A DNA stretch of 46,672 nt from an uncultured Eubacteriales bacterium (GTDB taxonomy: Bacteria; Bacillota; Clostridia; Oscillospirales; UMGS1783). The DNA lies in the NCBI GenBank assembly GCA_934456365.1, contig CAKSHC010000011.1:1-46672 (forward strand). The letters are read 5' to 3'. Positions 8,574-15,515 of this stretch are shown one piece after another. Under the pieces are notes generated by a model, which ran no database searches, had not been told where the DNA came from, and saw only the letters and a program-made list of their open reading frames with translations. Each line of letters begins with the position of its first letter. Positions within the stretch are counted from its first letter, which is position 1. Made by a program: the position numbers and the translations under genes.

Positions 8574-9499
8574 TTTTTCAGATACCCCCCGCATTCCTGT
8601 TCGAGCGCTTTCCAGACGGGGTAGGCGGTTCCCGTTTGGTCGAAAAGCTGCTTCAGATCCCGGTTGAGGGCGCTCATTTCGTCGGTCGCGTTCATGGCGT
8701 GGTCGGACGCGCAGATTTTCCCGAGCCCGGTGGCGCACATCAGCCTGAAAAAGCGCAGGCAGGTTTTGCGGTAGGCGGGGCCTTCAAAATCCCGGTCTTC
8801 CGGGGGCAGGATCTCATGCCCGGCGTTTCGGATGGCGCGGTAGCCTTCGATGTTGGCGTCGATCAGGCGGTTAAGATAGGCCGAATTGCCCTTGAGCTTT
8901 TTGAGGTTGCCGTCAGTTTTGTAGCAGGCGAAGGCCGCCGGGAGCACAAAGGCGGCATGGCAGAGGAGGTAGTCGTCCATATTGGGAAAGTAGGTTACCC
9001 GATAGCCCGTTTTTTCAAAAATCCGATCGATAAGCTCCTGCTGGGAAGGGGCGTTTGCCAGCGGGCCGAGGGTGATCTTTTTCAGATCGACCGAAGCCAC
9101 CCGGTCGGGCTCCCGATGCCCGGCCGACTGCGCGAAGGCGAAGAGAACGGTTTTCTGCGGCAGGCGGGCGGCCAGCTCGGCGGCGCGCACGTTATTGCCC
9201 ACGAAGACAATGGTTTTGGCCGCGCTTTCCTGCAGAGCGGGCAGGATGGAATCGATCTGGGTGTAGCGCAGGACGACGAAGATCAGATCGTAGGAATCCT
9301 CGGGGGAAAGCGCGGTCACGACCGGCAGGCGGGTGACCGAGGTGCGGGGAGAAAACTTGTCCTTGATTCTCAGCCCGTTTTCCCGGATCGTCTGCGCCCA
9401 CGCGCCGCGGGCGAGCAGGGCGACGTCTTTTTTGGCGCGAAAGAGATTGCGGGCCAGATTGCAGCCGAGCACGCCGGCGCCATAAACCAGAATTTTCAT
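8570..9499 (-). CDS. Ketopantoate reductase-like (ApbA/PanE family) oxidoreductase
   Basis: A 309-aa NAD(P)-dependent dehydrogenase. The N-terminal Rossmann motif is GAGVLGCNLARNL, followed by VALLARG, and YDLIFVVLRYTQ follows as in ApbA proteins. The C-terminal helical domain is present. The Lys-x5-Asn-x3-Asn-type active-site block of true ketopantoate reductases is not obvious. It is therefore probably a divergent 2-keto or imine reductase rather than the pantothenate enzyme, and no pan genes are nearby. The ATG at 9499 (MKILVYGAG) is chosen over a longer, non-homologous extension; GGAGG lies upstream. Confidence 0.88.
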   Translation of the reverse strand: MKILVYGAGVLGCNLARNLFRAKKDVALLARGAWAQTIRENGLRIKDKFSPRTSVTRLPVVTALSPEDSYDLIFVVLRYTQIDSILPALQESAAKTIVFVGNNVRAAELAARLPQKTVLFAFAQSAGHREPDRVASVDLKKITLGPLANAPSQQELIDRIFEKTGYRVTYFPNMDDYLLCHAAFVLPAAFACYKTDGNLKKLKGNSAYLNRLIDANIEGYRAIRNAGHEILPPEDRDFEGPAYRKTCLRFFRLMCATGLGKICASDHAMNATDEMSALNRDLKQLFDQTGTAYPVWKALEQECGGYLKK

Positions 9500-9515
9500 G
9501 GGAAAGCCTCCTTTT

Positions 9516-10220
9516 TTATTCTTTGTTTTTCCGATAGCCCGCCGCGTCGCGAAATTCGGGGTGCTGCCGTGCGAAGGGATCCCGGTCGCCGCAGGTGGCG
9601 TAGTCGCACCGGGCGCCGTCGGCGCAGGTGGAGGTGCGGACAAGGCGGGCATGGATGCATTCCATGGAGGCGTAGTCCACATTGCAAAGGGCGGGCATGA
9701 TCTCCGAAAGCCCGTGCTTTTTGGCGAATTCCGCGGCGGGGCAGGCGGTAAATTCATAGCGGATCGGCTGGGCCGGATCATACGGGGCGACGGTCATTTC
9801 GTAGTCGTGCCAGGCATCGCAGCCCTTTTTGGCTCGGAGAAAGGCCTTATACATCAGCTTTCTCCAAAAGGGCTTATTGCAGTCCACAAACCGCAGGCGG
9901 CGAAAGGCGGGCAGAATCAGATTCTCTTCCATCTCCTCGATCTCTCGGAAGGAGGTGACGGCGCGGCAGGCGGTGTAGTAGCTCATCAGGGCGATGCAGT
10001 CGTAGGTTCCGCCTTTGCCGTTGTGGAAATTCTGCTTGCCGCCGAGATCCCGGCGCCAGTCGGAAAGAAATTTTGCATAGGTTTTCTGCACCTGCTCCCA
10101 GACGGCGGTTTGCCGGTCGGGCGGGTAGTGGAGGGCGATTTTCTTCTGGATCTCCTTTTTGCAGAGCCTGGAATAGAGCACATGACAGGTGCGGTCGATG
10201 GGCAGCTGGTTGTCTTTCAT
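9516..10220 (-). CDS. ATC hydrolase family protein (paralogue 3), first gene of operon
   Basis: A 234-aa third member of the L-2-amino-thiazoline-4-carboxylic acid hydrolase family. The conserved part runs YEFTACPAAEFAKKHGL, IMPALCNVDYASME and GARCDY...CGDRDPF, ending in a short basic tail. It is the promoter-proximal gene of the leftward operon (10220 to 4841) and has AAGGAG about 6-9 bp before its ATG. Its 5' leader of about 120 nt contains one of the two GTTAG-N6-CTAAC operators shared with the divergent ABC transporter genes. Family membership is clear; the reaction is inferred only by family. Confidence 0.88.
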   Translation of the reverse strand: MKDNQLPIDRTCHVLYSRLCKKEIQKKIALHYPPDRQTAVWEQVQKTYAKFLSDWRRDLGGKQNFHNGKGGTYDCIALMSYYTACRAVTSFREIEEMEENLILPAFRRLRFVDCNKPFWRKLMYKAFLRAKKGCDAWHDYEMTVAPYDPAQPIRYEFTACPAAEFAKKHGLSEIMPALCNVDYASMECIHARLVRTSTCADGARCDYATCGDRDPFARQHPEFRDAAGYRKNKE

Positions 10221-10259
10221 GATTTCTCCTTCGGGAAGAGAAGGTCTTCCGAGCGTGCA

Positions 10260-10275
10260 GTTAGTTTCCGCTAAC
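10260..10275. promoter_or_regulatory. Palindromic operator, copy 1 (ATC operon side)
   Basis: GTTAG-N6-CTAAC, extended by one base to AGTTAG...CTAACT. It lies in the leader of the leftward operon, about 65-80 bp past its predicted start site. The same palindrome occurs next to the opposite promoter at 10482-10497. This is typical of a TetR- or MarR-type repressor site (inference); no such regulator gene is in the window. Confidence 0.65.
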
Positions 10276-10292
10276 TATGGGGCTTTTGAAAA

Positions 10293-10308
10293 GCTGCCGC
10301 ACGGCAGC
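10293..10308 (-). other. Leader hairpin in the ATC-operon 5' UTR
   Basis: A GCTGCC / GGCAGC perfect stem with a GCAC loop lies in the predicted untranslated leader. It has no U-tract, so it is not a terminator by itself. Confidence 0.35.
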
Positions 10309-10348
10309 CGGAAAATGGATTCAATGGGAAAAACCCTTATTTGGCTTC

Positions 10349-10377
10349 AGTATAGCACGCGTAAAATCCTTTTTCAA
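10349..10377 (-). promoter_or_regulatory. Predicted promoter of the eight-gene ATC-hydrolase operon
   Basis: On the minus strand TTGAAA (10372-10377) and TATACT (10349-10354) are separated by 17 bp. The start site should lie near 10342, leaving a leader of about 120 nt. The 331-bp intergenic span 10221-10551 holds this promoter, the opposing ABC promoter and both operators. Confidence 0.7.
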
Positions 10378-10446
10378 GGGAAAATCGCCGGGATTTCGGA
10401 TGTTTTTCCTATAATTCATAAAATGAAATTTTTTGGCCGACGGGGC

Positions 10447-10474
10447 TTGACAAGGCGGGGAGGCGTGCTATACT
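10447..10474 (+). promoter_or_regulatory. Predicted promoter of the ABC transporter pair
   Basis: A perfect TTGACA (10447-10452) and TATACT (10469-10474) have 16-bp spacing. The expected start site near 10481 falls at the edge of the operator palindrome at 10482-10497, which would suit repression. Confidence 0.8.
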
Positions 10475-10481
10475 GATTGCG

Positions 10482-10497
10482 GTTAGCACCCACTAAC
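10482..10497. promoter_or_regulatory. Palindromic operator, copy 2 (ABC transporter side)
   Basis: GTTAG-N6-CTAAC immediately downstream of the -10 box of the ABC promoter. The arms are identical to copy 1 (10260-10275), while the six central bases differ (CACCCA against TTTCCG). That is what selection on the arms alone would give. Confidence 0.7.
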
Positions 10498-10551
10498 AGA
10501 CGATCCGGACGATCGGGAAAAGCGGGCGGCGGAAAGGAGCGGGAAAGCGGA

Positions 10552-12324
10552 ATGAAACCGAAGAAAAAGAGCTGGATGGGGGCGCTTTTTGCCTATGCGC
10601 AAGGCGAGAAGAAAAAGATGGCGCTTTCGGTTGTGCTGTCGATCCTCTCGGTTTTGAGCGGGATGGCGCCTTTTTATTGTTTGTATGAGCTGATCTGCCT
10701 GTTTGTGGCCGGCGCGGCCACGCCGAAGGCGGCGGTTTTCTGGTGCTTGTGGGCGCTTTTGGCCTATGGGGTAAAGATTCTGACCTTCAGCCTGTCGACC
10801 GGGATTTCCCACAGCATGGCCTACACCATTTTAGCGGGGCTGCGCCGGAGGCTGGCCGACCGCTTTCTGCATGCGCCGCTGGGCAATGTGGAGAATCGCA
10901 CCATCGGCGAGATCAAGGGGATGATGGTGGATAAGATCGAGAACCTGGAACCGCCGCTTGCCCACATGATCCCCGAAGGGGCGGGGCACCTGGTTTTGCC
11001 GATTGTGAGCATACTGGCGCTGGCGCTGATCGACTGGCGGCTGGCGCTGGCGTCTTTGGTGACCTTCCCGCTTTCCTTTTTCTGCATGGGGCTGACCTTC
11101 AAGATCAGCGGGAAAAACTTTGAGAAGTTCGACGAATCCTCCAATGCGATGAACAGCACGATCGTGGAGTATGTGGAGGGGATCGAGGTCATCAAGGCGT
11201 TTGGCCGCGCGGGGGTTTCCTATGAGAAATACGCGGGGGCGATCCGGAATTTCTGCACCTTTGTGGTCAAGTGGCTCAGATCCACCTTTGCCACCATGAA
11301 GCTCAGCTTCGCGCTTTTTCCCTCCACGCTGATCGGCACGCTGCCGGTGGCGCTGGCGCTGGCAAACGGCGGGGCGATCACGGGGGCGCAGGCGGCTTTG
11401 GCGGTGATGCTTTCCATTTCCATGGTGGGCTCTTTGGCCAAGCTGGAGGTTTTTTCGGAAAACATGCGGCAGGTGAAATTCACGGTGGAGCACATGGAGG
11501 AGTTTCTGGAGATGCCGGAGCTGCCTGAGCCCGCCGGGCGCGCGGAGGTTCACGGCGCGGAGGTGGAGCTGAAGGATGTGCATTTTTCCTATACCGGCGA
11601 CGCGAAAGACGAGGTGCTGCACGGGGTGAGCCTCAGGCTGCCCGAGGGCGGGTTTACGGCGCTGGTGGGGCCTTCGGGCGGAGGGAAGTCCACGGTGGCC
11701 AAGCTGATCGCGCGGTTTTGGGATGTGACCTCCGGCGAAATTTCCATCGGCGGGGTCAATGTCAAGGATATGCCGCTTTCGCAGCTTTCGGAAATCGTCA
11801 GCTTTGTGACGCAGGATAATTTCCTTTTCCGCTGCTCGCTTTTGGAGAATATCCGCCTGGGGAACCCCGGCGCCACCGATGAAGAGGTGAAGGCTGCCGC
11901 GCGGGCGGCTCAATGCGAGGAATTCATCCGCAAGCTGCCGCAGGGCTACGATACCCCTGCGGGCGAGGCGGGTAAGCGGCTTTCGGGCGGCGAGAAGCAG
12001 CGCATTGCGATCGCCCGCATGATGCTGAAAAATGCGCCCATTGTGATCCTCGACGAGGCGACGGCTTTCACCGATCCCGAAAACGAGGATAAGATCCAGC
12101 GCAGTCTGGCGGCGCTGACCCGCGGGAAGACGCTTCTTGTGATCGCGCACCGCCTGTCCACCATCAAAAATGCGGATTCCATTGTGGTGCTGAAAAACGG
12201 AACGATCGAAGCGCAGGGGCGGCAGGAGGAGCTTTTGGAGAGCTGCCCGCTGTATCGGGATATGTGGCAGGCGCACATCGGCGCCAAAAACTGGGCGGTT
12301 TCTTCCGCTCAAAAGGAGGGTTGA
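10552..12324 (+). CDS. ABC exporter-fold half-transporter (TMD-NBD), subunit 1
   Basis: A 590-aa fusion of a six-helix membrane domain (about 1-320) and an ATPase domain (about 345-575). The ATPase shows Walker A GPSGGGKST with K near 379, signature LSGGEKQR and Walker B IVILDEAT with E near 502. An IAHRLST switch histidine is present. It should pair with the next gene as a heterodimer. The ATG at 10552 is used, with AAGGAG 12 bp upstream. A TTG further upstream would lie inside the promoter/operator and is rejected. The family includes multidrug exporters and the IrtAB/YbtPQ siderophore importers, and sequence alone does not decide direction. Sharing an operator with the ATC-hydrolase operon suggests it moves the compound that operon handles. 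Confidence 0.93.
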   Translation: MKPKKKSWMGALFAYAQGEKKKMALSVVLSILSVLSGMAPFYCLYELICLFVAGAATPKAAVFWCLWALLAYGVKILTFSLSTGISHSMAYTILAGLRRRLADRFLHAPLGNVENRTIGEIKGMMVDKIENLEPPLAHMIPEGAGHLVLPIVSILALALIDWRLALASLVTFPLSFFCMGLTFKISGKNFEKFDESSNAMNSTIVEYVEGIEVIKAFGRAGVSYEKYAGAIRNFCTFVVKWLRSTFATMKLSFALFPSTLIGTLPVALALANGGAITGAQAALAVMLSISMVGSLAKLEVFSENMRQVKFTVEHMEEFLEMPELPEPAGRAEVHGAEVELKDVHFSYTGDAKDEVLHGVSLRLPEGGFTALVGPSGGGKSTVAKLIARFWDVTSGEISIGGVNVKDMPLSQLSEIVSFVTQDNFLFRCSLLENIRLGNPGATDEEVKAAARAAQCEEFIRKLPQGYDTPAGEAGKRLSGGEKQRIAIARMMLKNAPIVILDEATAFTDPENEDKIQRSLAALTRGKTLLVIAHRLSTIKNADSIVVLKNGTIEAQGRQEELLESCPLYRDMWQAHIGAKNWAVSSAQKEG

Positions 12325-12327
12325 GCC

Positions 12328-14082
12328 ATGTTTCGAACGGTCAAACGCATCATCGACTGGTGCGGCGAGTTTCGCGGAAAGCTGTTTCTCGGGTTTGTGA
12401 TGACCTTCTTTTCCCATTTGTTTGCCGCTTTGCCGCTCGGGCTGGCCGCGTATACGGTCGGCGCGCTGATCGAGGCGCAGAAGACCGGCGCGGCTTTTGA
12501 CGCGTCGTGGATCTGGAAAAGCGTGGGGATCCAGGTGGGGCTCGTGTTTTTCCGGTTTTTGTTTGATTATTTCCGGGCGCGGCTCCAGGAGCCGATCAGC
12601 TATCAGCTCACCGCCCGGGACCGGCTGGCGGTGGGCGACGCGCTCAAGCGGGTGTCGCTCGGGTATTTTGAGAAGGTCAGCACCGGCAACATTCTAAGCT
12701 CCATCACCACCGGGCTCTCCACGCTGGAGGGGATGGGCATCCGGATGATCGATAATTTCGTGGGCGGTTATCTGAATTTTCTCGTGATTTTCATTGGGCT
12801 GGCTGTTTGCAGTCCGGTCACGGCGCTGATCGCGCTGGCGGCCGCGGCGGCGTCCTTCGGGTTTTTGCTTCTGATCTCGCACTACAGCCGCGTTCATGCG
12901 CCGGTCGAGGCGCAGGCCAACCGCGACCTGACCGGCGCGGTGATCGAATATGCCCGCGGGCTGGCGGTGGTGAAATCCTTCGGCAAGGCGGGCGCGTCGA
13001 TGGACGCCGTGGGCAAAGCGATCGAAGACAGCCGGAAGATCCATCTGAAAATCGAATGGGGCTATCTTCCCGGCAATGCGGGGCATCTGCTCGCGCTCAA
13101 GTGCGGCTCGGTGGGGCTGGCTTTGGCGGCGGCGCTGCAATGCCTGAACGGGAGCATGGATTTTTCCATGATGCTGATGTTTGTGTTTTTCTCCTTCAGC
13201 ATTTTTGTCAGCCTTGAGCCCATCAGCGACAGCGCGCACACGCTCGGAGTGATCGACGACGCGATGGATCAGCTTGACGCCTTAAAGCAGGGCAATTTCA
13301 TCGACGCCGACGGCCGGGATATCCCGCTCGAGCACTACGATCTGGCCTTTGAAAACGTGGACTTTGGCTACGATTCCCGGCAGATCCTGAAAAACGTGAG
13401 CTTCCGCGTGCCGGAAAAAACCTCCACCGCCATCGTGGGGCCCTCCGGCTCGGGCAAGACCACGATCTGCAGCCTGATCGCCCGGTTTTACGATCCGCAG
13501 AAGGGCCGCGTCACGCTCGGCGGCCACGATCTGCGCGAATTTACCTGCGATAGTTTGCTGTCCCATATTTCCATGGTGTTTCAGAATGTGTATCTCTTCC
13601 ACGATACCATCCGCGCCAACATCCTCTTCGGCCGGCCGGACGCCACCGAGGAGGAGATGATCGAGGCCGCGAAAAAAGCCTGCTGCCACGAGTTTATTCA
13701 GGCGCTGCCCCAGGGCTACGACACCGTGGTCGGCGAAGGCGGCGGCACGCTCTCCGGCGGGGAAAAGCAGCGCATCTCGCTGGCCCGGGCCATTCTGAAA
13801 AATGCCCCCATCATCATTCTGGATGAAGCGACGGCCAGCGTCGACCCCGAAAACGAGCACCTGATCCAGCAGGCGATTTCCGAGCTCACCCGCGGGAAAA
13901 CCATCCTGACCATCGCGCATCGGCTGGCCACCATTCAAAACGCCGACCAGATCCTCGTGGTCGACGACGGCCGTATCGCCGAGGCCGGCACCCATGAGGA
14001 ACTGATCCGGCAAAACGGCCTCTATCGGCGCTTTATGGGGATTCGCGAACAGGCCGAAGGCTGGCGCATCGAAGCAAACTGA
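12328..14082 (+). CDS. ABC exporter-fold half-transporter (TMD-NBD), subunit 2
   Basis: A 584-aa partner of the preceding half-transporter, starting 3 bp after its stop. The membrane domain spans about 1-320 and the ATPase about 335-575. Motifs are Walker A GPSGSGKTT (K near 377), signature LSGGEKQR, Walker B IIILDEAT (E near 500), D-loop SVDPEN and an IAHRLAT switch. Both subunits keep the catalytic glutamate, so neither ATP site looks clearly degenerate. A strong terminator follows, so the two genes form a complete transcription unit. The substrate is unknown. Confidence 0.93.
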   Translation: MFRTVKRIIDWCGEFRGKLFLGFVMTFFSHLFAALPLGLAAYTVGALIEAQKTGAAFDASWIWKSVGIQVGLVFFRFLFDYFRARLQEPISYQLTARDRLAVGDALKRVSLGYFEKVSTGNILSSITTGLSTLEGMGIRMIDNFVGGYLNFLVIFIGLAVCSPVTALIALAAAAASFGFLLLISHYSRVHAPVEAQANRDLTGAVIEYARGLAVVKSFGKAGASMDAVGKAIEDSRKIHLKIEWGYLPGNAGHLLALKCGSVGLALAAALQCLNGSMDFSMMLMFVFFSFSIFVSLEPISDSAHTLGVIDDAMDQLDALKQGNFIDADGRDIPLEHYDLAFENVDFGYDSRQILKNVSFRVPEKTSTAIVGPSGSGKTTICSLIARFYDPQKGRVTLGGHDLREFTCDSLLSHISMVFQNVYLFHDTIRANILFGRPDATEEEMIEAAKKACCHEFIQALPQGYDTVVGEGGGTLSGGEKQRISLARAILKNAPIIILDEATASVDPENEHLIQQAISELTRGKTILTIAHRLATIQNADQILVVDDGRIAEAGTHEELIRQNGLYRRFMGIREQAEGWRIEAN

Positions 14083-14103
14083 ACTCTCGAAACGGCAAAA
14101 AAG

Positions 14104-14132
14104 GAGCGCCCGGATCCGGGCGCTCTTTTTTT
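14104..14132 (+). terminator. Intrinsic terminator after the ABC pair
   Basis: A 10-bp GC-rich stem (GAGCGCCCGG / CCGGGCGCTC, 14104-14125) is followed by seven T's, 20 bp after the stop codon. Confidence 0.92.
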
Positions 14133-14213
14133 CTTGGCCGGGATTTGCCGGGGACTCTGAATTTTCTCGGCCGCGCTCTTGCCGGGAACCGGAAGGCCGG
14201 AAATCATTTTTGG

Positions 14214-14242
14214 TTGAAAAGCGGGCGGGGGCTTGCTATACT
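14214..14242 (+). promoter_or_regulatory. Predicted promoter of the threonine-aldolase-like gene
   Basis: TTGAAA at 14214-14219 and TATACT at 14237-14242, 17 bp apart and ending 20 bp before the start codon. Confidence 0.75.
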
Positions 14243-14262
14243 ATAAAAAAGGGGGCGATCGG

Positions 14263-15294
14263 ATGATTCGCATGAACAACGACTACAATCGGGGCGCATT
14301 TCCCTCGATCCTGCGGGCCTTATCGGAAACGGCTCGGGAAAGCTATCCCGGCTACGGCACGGACGACTGGTGCGCCCGCGCTGCCGACCGGATCCGCGAT
14401 CTGGCCCGGGCGCCAAAGGCGGACGTTTGGTTTTTCCCGGGGGCCACGCAGGCCAATTTAGTGGTCATCGCTGCGGCGCTCAACGGGGTGCAGAGCGTGG
14501 TGGCCGCCGACACGGGCCACATCCACTGCCACGAGGCGGCCTCGATCGAGGCCACCGGTCATAAAATTCTGGCGCTGCCGCCCGAAAACGGAAAGATCAC
14601 GGCGGCGCAGGTGCGCGAGTGCGTGAAGGCCTACCGGGAGGCGGACGAGGCGGAATATCTGACCGAGCCGGGGCTCGTCTACCTCTCCTTTCCCACCGAG
14701 CAGGGCACGCTTTATTCCAAGCGTGAGCTGACCGAGATCTCCGAGGTCTGCCGCGCCGAGGGGCTGGTTTTGTTTGTCGACGGGGCGCGTCTCAGCTACG
14801 GGCTGGGCTCGCCGGCCAACGATCTGACGCTGGCGGACTTTGCCCGCCTCGCCGATGTTTTCTACCTCGGCGGCACCAAGGGCGGCGCGCTCTTCGGCGA
14901 GGCGCTGGTCGTTTCGGGGCAGGCGCTGCGGCGGCGCTTCAAAGCGCAGATGAAGCAGCGCGGCGCCGTTTTGGCCAAGGGGTGGCTTCTGGGACTCCAG
15001 TTTGCCGTGATGCTGGAAAGCGGGGAATATTTCGAGGCGGCGCGCTGGGCCGACGCGCAGGCGCTGCGCATTCGCGAGGCCTTTTTGAAGAAGGGCATTC
15101 CCCTTTGGCGGGAAAGCTTTACCAACCAGCAGTTTGTGGTGCTGACCGACGAGCAGAAGGCATCGCTCGGAAAGGAATTCCTTTTTGAGGAAGAGGGGCG
15201 CGAGCCGCGGGGCACGATCGTGCGCTTCTGCACCAGCTGGGCGACCGAGCAGCCCGAGGTCGACGCGCTGGTCTCCGCCATCGAACGCCTGTAA
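14263..15294 (+). CDS. Low-specificity L-threonine aldolase-like PLP enzyme
   Basis: A 343-aa fold-type I PLP enzyme of the beta-eliminating lyase/threonine aldolase family, which typically cleaves L-threonine or L-allo-threonine to glycine and acetaldehyde. FFPGATQAN and GHIHCHEAASIE fit the substrate- and cofactor-binding segments. LVLFVDGARLSYGL carries the PLP-ring aspartate. The Schiff-base lysine is in YLGGTKGGALFGE, near residue 206. ATG 14263 has a GGGGGC purine-rich site about 8 bp upstream. An earlier TTG overlaps the -10 box and cannot be the start. It is monocistronic, with its own promoter and terminator. Confidence 0.93.
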   Translation: MIRMNNDYNRGAFPSILRALSETARESYPGYGTDDWCARAADRIRDLARAPKADVWFFPGATQANLVVIAAALNGVQSVVAADTGHIHCHEAASIEATGHKILALPPENGKITAAQVRECVKAYREADEAEYLTEPGLVYLSFPTEQGTLYSKRELTEISEVCRAEGLVLFVDGARLSYGLGSPANDLTLADFARLADVFYLGGTKGGALFGEALVVSGQALRRRFKAQMKQRGAVLAKGWLLGLQFAVMLESGEYFEAARWADAQALRIREAFLKKGIPLWRESFTNQQFVVLTDEQKASLGKEFLFEEEGREPRGTIVRFCTSWATEQPEVDALVSAIERL

Positions 15295-15303
15295 AAGAGA
15301 AGG

Positions 15304-15349
15304 AGCTCCCTGCCGTTTGCAATTTACGCAGACAGCAGGGAGCTTTTGT
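15304..15349 (+). terminator. Intrinsic terminator after the aldolase gene
   Basis: A 10-bp stem AGCTCCCTGC / GCAGGGAGCT (15304-15313, 15335-15344) with a 21-nt loop and four T's. Confidence 0.75.
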
Positions 15350-15447
15350 AAAAAGTCCGCCCTCTCAGCAATAAAAAGTCTCTTCTGTTTCTCCGCCGGC
15401 ATACGGATGCACGGCAAAAAAGGGAAAAAGGAGGCATGGCTCTTTTC

Positions 15448-15476
15448 TTGACAGAGCAGTGGAAATATGCCATAAT
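15448..15476 (+). promoter_or_regulatory. Predicted promoter of the metallophosphoesterase gene
   Basis: A perfect TTGACA (15448-15453) and CATAAT (15471-15476) with 17-bp spacing, 39 bp before the start codon. Confidence 0.75.
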
Positions 15477-15515
15477 AAAACATAAACCGTTTTACTAAAA
15501 TAGGGAGGGCACGGG

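Noticed and set aside
10477..10551. TTG-initiated N-terminal extension of the first ABC protein
   Set aside because: It would begin at the promoter's -10 region and run through the operator; the ATG at 10552 with AAGGAG fits better.
10831..12417. 528-aa frame opposite the first ABC gene, and similar long antisense frames at 24139-25794, 35677-37215 and 14458-15717
   Set aside because: All lie on the opposite strand of genes with clear catalytic motifs and show the codon-mirror composition of shadows.
15436..15498. 20-codon ORF with a good AAGGAGG site before the metallophosphoesterase gene
   Set aside because: It covers the TTGACA/CATAAT promoter, so it would not be transcribed from it; it is probably chance.
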